A stretch of DNA of 64,000 nucleotides, taken from positions 62,001-126,000 of the forward strand of contig JAHBWA010000003.1 of NCBI GenBank assembly GCA_019637195.1. The letters are read 5' to 3'. How positions within the stretch are numbered: the first letter of the stretch is position 1; every line of letters begins with the position of its first letter. Both the position numbers and the translations under genes were made by a program. This stretch comes from Labilithrix sp. GTDB taxonomy: Bacteria > Myxococcota_A > Polyangia > Polyangiales > Polyangiaceae. The notes beneath the pieces are model-generated. The model did not search any database, was not told the DNA's origin, and saw only the letters and a program-made list of their open reading frames with translations. This document shows, in pieces, positions 18,323 through 24,410 of this stretch.

Positions 18323-18361
18323 GACGGTTTCGGCACGCCCCGGGTTTGATCCGAAACCGTC
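18323..18361. promoter_or_regulatory. 11-bp inverted repeat upstream of serine recombinase (candidate res/operator)
   Basis: GACGGTTTCGG at 18323-18333 is the exact reverse complement of CCGAAACCGTC at 18351-18361, with 17 bp between. A third near-copy, TGAAACCGTCC, lies at 18243-18253. The set ends 17 bp before the recombinase GTG. Serine resolvases commonly bind paired dyads upstream of their own gene for resolution and autoregulation. The binding itself is inferred. Confidence 0.5.
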
Positions 18362-18378
18362 CCGAATGTAGTCGGGGT

Positions 18379-18966
18379 GTGAACGTCCGCACCGCAATCT
18401 ACCTCCGGCACTCGACGGACCTCACGAAGACGGCGAACCAGAGGCCCGAAGTCGAGCAGCTTGCCCGAGCCAGGGGCTACGAGATCGCCGCCGTCTTCGA
18501 GGAAGGGGCGTCGGCCGTGAAGAAGCGGCCCGAGTACGACCGGCTGATGCGGGACGCCAAGAGGGGCTCCTTCGACGTGCTCATCGTGTGGGCGCTCGAT
18601 CGCTTCGGCCGATCGATGATCGGCAACCTCACGGACGTGCTCGAACTCGATCGGATCGGCGTGAGGGTCGTCAGCGTCCGCGAGAGCTGGCTCGACACGA
18701 GCGGGCCGGTGAGGAACTTGCTCGTGGCGATCTTCAGTTGGGTCGCCGAGCAGGAACGGAACCGCCTGGTCGAGAGAACGAAGGCGGGCCTCGCGTCCGC
18801 CCGCCGCCGTGGCGTTCGAGTCGGCCGTCCTCCTGCTCGACTCGATCGCGATCACCTTCTCGATCTCCATAGCCAGGGGATGTCGGTGAGGAGCATCGCC
18901 AAGATCCTCGGCGTGGGCTCCGCGACGGTCCAGCGCCGCCTCGCGAAGAACGAGGCTACCACGTGA
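18379..18966 (+). CDS. Serine recombinase (resolvase/invertase family)
   Basis: 195 residues from the GTG at 18379. An ATG at 18346 would add 11 residues but runs through the inverted repeat, so GTG is preferred. The N-terminus RTAIYLRHSTD carries the catalytic Ser of the resolvase family. ALDRFGRS and the helix with EQERNRLVERTKAGLASA are typical of the catalytic and dimerisation core. A Hin-like HTH (GRPP, then MSVRSIAKILGVGSATVQRRL-type) forms the C-terminus. The length equals classical resolvases, so it should be active. It probably resolves multimers or inverts DNA of this element. The stop overlaps the next gene (GTGA). Confidence 0.92.
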   Translation: MNVRTAIYLRHSTDLTKTANQRPEVEQLARARGYEIAAVFEEGASAVKKRPEYDRLMRDAKRGSFDVLIVWALDRFGRSMIGNLTDVLELDRIGVRVVSVRESWLDTSGPVRNLLVAIFSWVAEQERNRLVERTKAGLASARRRGVRVGRPPARLDRDHLLDLHSQGMSVRSIAKILGVGSATVQRRLAKNEATT

Positions 18967-19262
18967 GCAGGCCGCCGAAGCTCGACGAAGCGATCCTCAC
19001 GGACGACACCGCCCTCGGCGACGCGATCGACAAGGTTCTCCTCGCGTCCGAGGAGTTCCGCCGCCTCTCCGGCCGCATCCGCCGGAGGCAGCGAGAGCTT
19101 CAGCAGCTTGTCGATCAGGAGGGCTGGCGGGCGTATCTACACCTCGAAGTCGCGGTGAACGAGCGGGGCATCCTGGAATCGGAGCTGATCGCGCGGTGGG
19201 CGTTCCGAGCCGGGCTCAAGCTCGGTCGTCGCGAGGCTCATGCTCGGCGGACGAAGGCGTGA
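18963..19262 (+). CDS. Small helical protein coupled to the recombinase
   Basis: 99 residues, starting at a GTG that overlaps the recombinase stop. It is mostly charged helix (RRLSGRIRRRQRELQQLVDQ) with a basic C-terminal tail. No family is recognised. Translational coupling suggests that it works with the recombinase. Its 3' end overlaps the convergent ArsR-type gene by about 47 bp. Confidence 0.7.
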   Translation: MSRPPKLDEAILTDDTALGDAIDKVLLASEEFRRLSGRIRRRQRELQQLVDQEGWRAYLHLEVAVNERGILESELIARWAFRAGLKLGRREAHARRTKA

Positions 19263-19554
19263 TCGTCCACCGCGTCGGCCCCCAGCGGTAGACGATCCGG
19301 TTGCCGACCTGGACGCGATCGACGAGCCCGGCTCGAACGAGATGCGCCAGGTGGTGGTGGGCGGTGGCCGAGGCGACGCCGACGGTCCGGGCGACTTCGG
19401 CGACACCAAGACCGTGGTCACCAAGCATGCCGAGGAGGCGGAGGCGGACGGGGTGGGCCAGCGCTCGGGCGAAGACGAGGAGAGGATCGGCCATCCTCAT
19501 TCGATCGGCATCGAACGATTTTCGATTTCCGGGAGCTTCCGCCACGTCGATCAC
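19216..19554 (-). CDS. ArsR-type winged-helix regulator
   Basis: 112 residues, or about 98 if it starts at an internal Met. The segment ARALAHPVRLRLLGML is the hallmark first helix of ArsR/SmtB-type wHTH proteins. The recognition helix region is VAEVARTVGVASATAHHHL and the wing is VQVGNRIVYRWGP. No metal-binding CxC motif is visible, so it may sense something else. It is divergent from the XRE gene's neighbourhood and convergent with the 99-residue gene. It probably controls genes of the element. Confidence 0.85.
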   Translation of the reverse strand: MIDVAEAPGNRKSFDADRMRMADPLLVFARALAHPVRLRLLGMLGDHGLGVAEVARTVGVASATAHHHLAHLVRAGLVDRVQVGNRIVYRWGPTRWTITPSSAEHEPRDDRA

Positions 19555-19582
19555 GTGCGTGCATTCGGTGGTCGAGGGTGAC

Positions 19583-19840
19583 CTACCGGCCGCGAGCCCG
19601 TCCTCGACGAGCCCCGACGCTGACGACCAGCTCGACGCCGAGGCCGTCGGCGATCCGGAGGAGCGTGTCGATCGTGACGTTTGTACGTCCCTGCTCGATG
19701 CGGGCGTAGTTCCCGCGGGTCATCCCGATCTTCTCGGCCAACGCCTCTTGCGAGACCTCGGCGGCGAGACGAGCTGCCCGGAGCTGTTCGCCGATCTCGG
19801 CAGCAAGGCGGCCTGTCCGCGGACTGAGCTTCGATACCAC
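19583..19840 (-). CDS. XRE-family HTH repressor
   Basis: 85 residues with a single Cro/C1-type HTH: LRAARLAAEVSQEALAEKIG, then MTRGNYARIEQGRTN, then TLLRIADGLGVELV. The C-terminus is short and basic, with no sensor domain. It is transcribed away from the coiled-coil gene at 19917. The intergenic gap contains palindromes that could be its operator. It may act as the maintenance repressor of the element. Confidence 0.9.
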   Translation of the reverse strand: MVSKLSPRTGRLAAEIGEQLRAARLAAEVSQEALAEKIGMTRGNYARIEQGRTNVTIDTLLRIADGLGVELVVSVGARRGRARGR

Positions 19841-19857
19841 AAGCCGAAGCGAGCCCG

Positions 19858-19898
19858 TTGACCGCGGTTTCGAGAACGACTCATATATGAATCATGAT
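19858..19898 (+). promoter_or_regulatory. Candidate promoter and XRE operator
   Basis: TTGACC at 19858-19863 is followed by an AT-rich stretch with two adjacent palindromes, TCATATATGA (19881-19890) and ATCATGAT (19891-19898). TATATG at 19884-19889 could serve as a -10, although the 20-bp spacing is long. The palindromes lie between the divergent XRE gene and the gene at 19917, where a repressor site is expected. Confidence 0.4.
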
Positions 19899-19916
19899 GC
19901 CGGGAGGGCTCGAACG

Positions 19917-20495
19917 ATGAACGCCTCGAAGTTCTACGCCGTGGTTGCTGTTGGGGTCGTCGCTGTTGCCCTCGGGACGTTCGCCCTCCGAGAAGACAAG
20001 GGGGAGCCGGACTACAAGAGGTGCCTCGCTGAAGAGGCGAAGGGCGATGTCGTCGCGGCCTCGTCGGCGTGCGTCGCAGCCCGAGCGGCCGATCCGAACA
20101 GCAAGTCCGGACGAGCCGCAGCGGCGAAGCTCGGCGAGATGGCGCCTGCCGTGGACAAGGCGAAGAAGGCGAAGGAGGAGGCCGACGCGAAGGCCGCCGA
20201 GGCAAAGCGCGTGGCCGACGAAGCCGCTGCGAAGGCCCGTGCGGAGGCCAGAGCGCAAGCCGCCAAGGAGGCTCGAAGGAAGGTCGAGCGGCGGTACGAC
20301 GGCACGACACGCGACGGCCAGTGCATCGATCGGGGCCTCCCGGACTACAGGTGGGAGTACGAGGGCGGCTCACGCGACGAGATCGACCTCGTGGCGTCCG
20401 ACGACGGCTGCCAGCACCTCTTCCCCGGCCGGAGCGACTTCCTCTTGTTCAAGGTGTTCTGCTGTCCTCGGGCTCCGAAGTCGTTCCCCTTCTGA
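19917..20495 (+). CDS. Membrane-anchored coiled-coil protein, unknown function
   Basis: 192 residues from the ATG at 19917 (MNASKF), preceded by GGGAGGG; an upstream ATG at 19887 lies within the operator palindromes and is less likely. Residues ~5-24 form one hydrophobic segment (FYAVVAVGVVAVALGTFAL). Next comes a short region with two cysteines (CLAEEAKGDVVAASSACVAA), which looks like a half TPR. A long Ala/Lys/Glu coiled coil covers about residues 75-130. The C-terminal ~60 residues contain four Cys and may be a small disulfide-bonded domain. This suggests an envelope protein. A strong hairpin terminator follows. Confidence 0.75.
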   Translation: MNASKFYAVVAVGVVAVALGTFALREDKGEPDYKRCLAEEAKGDVVAASSACVAARAADPNSKSGRAAAAKLGEMAPAVDKAKKAKEEADAKAAEAKRVADEAAAKARAEARAQAAKEARRKVERRYDGTTRDGQCIDRGLPDYRWEYEGGSRDEIDLVASDDGCQHLFPGRSDFLLFKVFCCPRAPKSFPF

Positions 20496-20992
20496 AGCGA
20501 GCTGCACGCGTCGGTGGGGTGTGTCGGCTCGACGGTGGCGATCAGAGAAGAGCGTCCGATAGGACGCTCTTCTTCGCCCCCTCCCGAGTGGAAGGAGCGA
20601 GAACTCGACGGACCGCTTCGTTCCGGGCGCGAGGCCGAGGTCGATCTTGCCTCTCGCCGCCTCTTTTTGCCTCTTGCTGCCCGAGGCAACGGCATCCTGC
20701 CTCGTTGCCTTCGGCACGGGGGGTATTAGGGGGGACACAGGTATATGAACGCGGAGGGCACGCAGAGACCGCCGTGGTTGTCGTCGCGGTGGATGACGGA
20801 ATGAGCCAATCGCCCTTGACGGTCTTGAGCGTGTGCTTCATAGAAGCTGTACTCCTCACTAGCCCAGCATCGTTCGGTGCTCCACCGCGAAACGGATGGA
20901 GGCGGGCTACCCGGCGGGGCGATCCGTCGCGATTGTAGTCGAGCACGTGAGGCGGTTCCGAGTGGCTGGCTCCCACTCCCGAAGGAGCCGCC
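20496..20992. other. Intergenic region upstream of the replication genes, iteron-like repeats
   Basis: About 500 bp without a supported gene. After the terminator it holds short direct repeats: TTGCCTCT at 20647-20654 and 20667-20674, CTGCCTCG at 20697-20704 and TTGCCTTC at 20705-20712. An 8-bp inverted repeat AGGCAACG/CGTTGCCT lies at 20684-20691 and 20703-20710. A G-run/AT patch follows at 20718-20745. A weak promoter-like TTGACG lies at 20816. The position before the helicase and primase genes makes it a candidate replication origin. Confidence 0.4.
20546..20573. terminator. Perfect 12-bp hairpin terminator
   Basis: AGAAGAGCGTCC (20546-20557) pairs exactly with GGACGCTCTTCT (20562-20573) around a GATA loop. 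It lies 50 bp after the stop of the coiled-coil gene. The flanks give short A- and T-rich ends on both strands, so it could stop transcription either way. Confidence 0.8.
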
Positions 20993-21211
20993 ATGCCGTT
21001 CGTCGCCACCATCGCTCACCTCAAGCTCGCGGCACTCGTCGCCGAGTCCTCCGCCGCTGCCGTCGGCAGGAAGGTCGGCAGCACTGGGAACACGATCCGC
21101 TTGCTCGCCGCCGGAGCAGCGAGCCCGAAGGCCACCACGGTCGTGAGGTTCACCGTGCTCGGGATCGAACCCGCCGATTGGTTCACCCCTGTCGCCAACA
21201 CAGGGAAGTGA
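20993..21211 (+). CDS. Small HTH-like protein, 72 aa
   Basis: The ATG at 20993 has a good ribosome site (GAAGGAGCCGCC) just upstream. The sequence AVGRKVGSTGNTIRLLAAG followed by VVRFTVLGIEPADWF has the pattern of a one-domain XRE/Cro-like HTH, where the last helix ends in a GI-x-x-xxW motif. It lies 3 bp before the primase-like gene. It probably regulates the replication operon, though a copy-control role is a guess. Confidence 0.7.
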   Translation: MPFVATIAHLKLAALVAESSAAAVGRKVGSTGNTIRLLAAGAASPKATTVVRFTVLGIEPADWFTPVANTGK

Positions 21212-21214
21212 GCC

Positions 21215-22195
21215 ATGTGCACCTCGTTCATCTCTACCGATGCGCTTGTGATGGGCGTGACGGACGAGCCCGGTGCAGCCGCTGGTGTTGGTGTCGGGGA
21301 TCCGATCGAGATCCCGATCGTCATCTACACGCCGTCGCAGCTCTACGTGCACGGCGATCCCGCGAAGGGCTTTCGCCCGCAGACGACCGGAACGCCGGGG
21401 ACTACCACGTGGGCGGGGCTTGCCCGTCTTCTCGGACGTGCCTCCGAGGGGGAACCGAGCAAGTATGCCGATCCGAACGTCCAGAAGTCGGCACGTGGCG
21501 GCTGGAGCGGTTGCGCGTTGCGGAACGGTCGACGGCTCGCCTCGACGTTTGTCGAGACGAGGCTCCTCGGGCTCGACATCGACAAGAACGGCAAGGTCGA
21601 GCAGGCGCTCAAGGCGTTCGAGCCGTTCAAGAAGATCGTCCACGCGACCTACAAGGGGACGGTAGAGGCACCCCGTTGCCGCGTGCTCCTGCTCTTGAAG
21701 GACCCGTGCCGCGACGCCGAAGCCTTCCGACGGGCACACCGAGCCGTCCGGCATGCAGTGGTTCAGGCCGGATGGTTCCATCCAGAGGACTTCGACGATG
21801 CCGGAAGCGATCCGAGTCGCTTGTGGTTCCTTCCGATGGTGCCGCCCGGCATCTCGTACATCTTCCACGTCACGGACGGCGCTCTCCTCGACGTGAGCAA
21901 GCTCTCGGCACCCGTGGCCGCGAACAAGCCGACGCTCGCGAAGGCCGCTCGCTCGTCGAAGCCGAGCGGGAGTGGTTCGGGGGCTCTCGCGTGGGCCGAC
22001 CGAAGGATGCGTTCGGCTTCGGAAGGGCATCGTCACTCGACGGTCTACTCCGTGGCCGCGTGGCTCGCGGAGATCGCCCCGCCGATCCCGGAGCAGGAGA
22101 TCGTGGACGCGCTCATGCCCCACGCTCCGGCAGGTCGAGACATGGAGTTCCGCCGAACGATCTCCGACGGCATCCGACGCGGGAGGGCGGCATGA
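21215..22195 (+). CDS. Primase-polymerase-like protein of a mobile element
   Basis: 326 residues. LLGLDIDKNGKVEQAL gives an acidic D-x-D pair. Then HATYKGTVEAPRCRVLLLL and DAGSDPSRLWFLPMVPPG follow. This order (DxD, an R-x-R strand, then a D/S-R-x-x-x-x-P motif) is that of archaeo-eukaryotic-type primase-polymerase domains carried by plasmids and phages. The remaining C-terminal ~100 residues are helical with a Ser/Gly linker. The stop overlaps the RepA-like helicase start (ATGA), so they form one translational unit that probably starts replication of the element. The assignment rests on motif order only. Confidence 0.6.
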   Translation: MCTSFISTDALVMGVTDEPGAAAGVGVGDPIEIPIVIYTPSQLYVHGDPAKGFRPQTTGTPGTTTWAGLARLLGRASEGEPSKYADPNVQKSARGGWSGCALRNGRRLASTFVETRLLGLDIDKNGKVEQALKAFEPFKKIVHATYKGTVEAPRCRVLLLLKDPCRDAEAFRRAHRAVRHAVVQAGWFHPEDFDDAGSDPSRLWFLPMVPPGISYIFHVTDGALLDVSKLSAPVAANKPTLAKAARSSKPSGSGSGALAWADRRMRSASEGHRHSTVYSVAAWLAEIAPPIPEQEIVDALMPHAPAGRDMEFRRTISDGIRRGRAA

Positions 22196-23475
22196 GCACC
22201 GCCGAGGAGTTTTACGCGAACGCCAACGCGGCGAACGACCAGACCGAAGCTGCTCCCTGGGAGACCCGCGTCACGGTCGTCCCGAACGAGTGGTACGAGC
22301 AACCAGCTCCTCCGCGTCGATGGCTGTTGCGAGATTCGAGGCGAGATGGCGAAGGGGTCCTCCCACTCGGGAAGGTGGGACTGCTCCTCGCCGAAGGCGG
22401 AGCAGGGAAGACGATGGCCGTAGTGCAGCTCTCGCTCGCCGTCGCGACGGGCAAGCAGTGGCTCGGAGCGTTCGACGTGGCCGAATCGGGGAAGGTGCTT
22501 CTCATCCTCGGCGAAGAAGATGCCGAGGAAGTCCACCGACGCATTCATCGAGCGGCACGTCGCGAGCAGGCGATCCTTCCTCCGGAGGGGTCAATCGTCA
22601 CGTTACCGCTCACCGGCATCGCGTGCTCGATGATCGAGGATGGCGAGGACAGCGCGTTCCTACGATGGCTTCGGAAGTACGTCGAGGAGACCGGCCCGTA
22701 CTCGCTCGTCGTCGCCGATCCCGTGAGTCGTTTCTGCGGTCCGGACGCCGAGCGCGACAACGCAGCAGGCACACGCTTCTGCCAGGGCCTCGAATCGCTC
22801 GTCGAGCCTTCGGGCGGAGCAACCATTCTCGGATGCCACCACGTGAACAAGACGAGCCGGGGCACTGGGGCAACCGTGGACGCTTCGTCCTCTCGCGGGT
22901 CGAGCGCGATCACAGATGGGGTCCGATGGGTTTCGGCGATCTCCGTCGAGCACATCCCGGAAGCAGTGATCGAGAGCGTGTTGACGTTCACCATCGCCAA
23001 GACGAACTACGCGAAGAAAGCGCCGCCCCTCGAACTCCGGTACACCGATGGTGGTGTGCTCGTTCCGCTCGAAGATGGCGACCGTGAACTGGCGGAGCAA
23101 GCTCGGGACGAAGCCGATCCCCGAGCCCGTCGGGAGCGGAAGAGAGAGACAGCGAAGTCCAATCGACTCGCCGAGATCGATAATGTCGTCGTCGCGCTCG
23201 TGACGGCGCACCCCGGCATCGGAACGACCGACCTCCGGACGAACTTGAAGGCAAAGGCCGGGTGCAGCACCGACCACGCCGACACGGCGGTCGCCCGGAT
23301 GATCCTCGCTGGACGCGTCCGGCGAACCGAGGGCAAGAAGAAGGAGCACTTCATCGTCGAGGGCGTGGAGCAAGCGCCCTCGGTCCGGCCGACCAGCCAC
23401 GCGAACGGGAGCTACGGTACAGGCTTCATGGTCGACGAGTACGACGAGCACTTTGAGGGAATGTGCCCACCGTAG
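22192..23475 (+). CDS. RepA-like hexameric helicase ATPase
   Basis: 427 residues, coupled to the upstream primase-like gene. A RecA-fold AAA_25/RepA-type domain is evident: Walker A LLAEGGAGKTMA (about residues 63-74), VLLILGEEDAEEVHRRI, Walker B SLVVADPVSRF and ILGCHHVNKTSRG near residue 220. SSSRGSSAITDGVRWVSAI is the conserved sensor stretch of RepA/RadA-like helicases. The C-terminal ~130 residues contain a winged-helix-like part. RepA helicases unwind plasmid origins as hexamers. The neighbours fit an autonomous replication module. Confidence 0.85.
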   Translation: MSTAEEFYANANAANDQTEAAPWETRVTVVPNEWYEQPAPPRRWLLRDSRRDGEGVLPLGKVGLLLAEGGAGKTMAVVQLSLAVATGKQWLGAFDVAESGKVLLILGEEDAEEVHRRIHRAARREQAILPPEGSIVTLPLTGIACSMIEDGEDSAFLRWLRKYVEETGPYSLVVADPVSRFCGPDAERDNAAGTRFCQGLESLVEPSGGATILGCHHVNKTSRGTGATVDASSSRGSSAITDGVRWVSAISVEHIPEAVIESVLTFTIAKTNYAKKAPPLELRYTDGGVLVPLEDGDRELAEQARDEADPRARRERKRETAKSNRLAEIDNVVVALVTAHPGIGTTDLRTNLKAKAGCSTDHADTAVARMILAGRVRRTEGKKKEHFIVEGVEQAPSVRPTSHANGSYGTGFMVDEYDEHFEGMCPP

Positions 23476-23639
23476 TGCGTCCCGAACGCCGGGACCCGTC
23501 GCGAAAACGTTCTCCGATCGCCATGCCCGTGCGATCCGGGTCCCCTTGTCCTGGCGGGCGTGGGAGTCCCAACGAGAACAATGAGTCGGTTCCAGGCGGC
23601 GATTCTTGATCACCCCCGACGTTCGCATGTACCAGCGCG

Positions 23640-24401
23640 ATGGCCTCCGACCTCCTGCTCGTCGCCGTCCGCACGCTCGAACATTCGGAGGTGTCCGTCG
23701 CGATGAAGACGGTCGCGACGGAGGCCCTGCTCTCGGCCGCACAGAACGGGCTGCCGTTGCCGCCACGTGCACCGTGGCTGATCTGGACGCTCTGGACGAC
23801 GAATACATCGGCCTGCTCCTGGCGGCACGTGAGCGTCCTTGGCGATATCCCCGATGCGAGAGTCCGTGCCGGGGCGATGGCGATCCTCGAAGCGAAGGAA
23901 GTGGGTGAAGAGCTTCGGGACCTCGCCGTCAGGGTCCTTGTGGGCGTCGGTCACGCCGCTCAGGTGGAAGACCGCCTGATCATGACGATGGTCGAACGTG
24001 GCCATTCCGTCGAACGAGCGCAGGAGGCCGTCCGGCTTATCGAGGCCGTTCACGCGGCTCGTGGGATCGCGGTCGAGATCCTTCGGATGGTCCGTGACCG
24101 TTGGGCGGCGACCCCCACGGCTGCGGTCCGAGAGGCGGCCATCGCCGTGACCGGACAGGTCACCGAGCCCGATATCGGCTTCATCGAGAGGATGCTCGCG
24201 GATCCCGACGCCGACGTTCGTGCGGCGATGGCCTTCGAGCTGGAGCGCGATCTCCCCGGTCGTGAACTCGCTCTCGGTGTCGTTGAGGCTCGCCTCCGAG
24301 TCGAAGTCCACCCTCGCGTTCGAGCCGCTCTTCTTCGTGCTCAAGCTGCCCTGCTCGACGATATGCACGACGACGGACTGCGCCGCCGTCGTCGTCGCTG
24401 A
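23640..24401 (+). CDS. HEAT-like repeat protein, unknown function
   Basis: 253 residues. Several helix pairs with DARVRAGAMAILEA, AAVREAAIAVTGQV and DADVRAAMAFELE resemble HEAT repeats. The stretch around bases 23775-23830 reads oddly here (WTLWTTNTSACSW), while the next frame reads ADLDALDDEYIGLLLAARE. This suggests either a pair of compensating indels or a real but unusual loop. The start is uncertain, with no clear ribosome site. It sits between the helicase and the primase-helicase gene, so it may be a replication accessory or simple cargo. Confidence 0.55.
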   Translation: MASDLLLVAVRTLEHSEVSVAMKTVATEALLSAAQNGLPLPPRAPWLIWTLWTTNTSACSWRHVSVLGDIPDARVRAGAMAILEAKEVGEELRDLAVRVLVGVGHAAQVEDRLIMTMVERGHSVERAQEAVRLIEAVHAARGIAVEILRMVRDRWAATPTAAVREAAIAVTGQVTEPDIGFIERMLADPDADVRAAMAFELERDLPGRELALGVVEARLRVEVHPRVRAALLRAQAALLDDMHDDGLRRRRRR

Positions 24402-24410
24402 CGTACGCCG

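Noticed and set aside
18335..18365. T-loop-like GGGTTTGATCC, considered as a tRNA or att site
   Set aside because: No matching acceptor or anticodon arms. The bases belong to the inverted repeat upstream of the recombinase.
20542..20840. Small minus-strand frame starting MKHTLKTVKGDWLIP with a GAGGAG 10 bp upstream
   Set aside because: The ribosome site is fair, but the rest of the frame runs through the repeats and terminator with random composition. Not enough for a gene.
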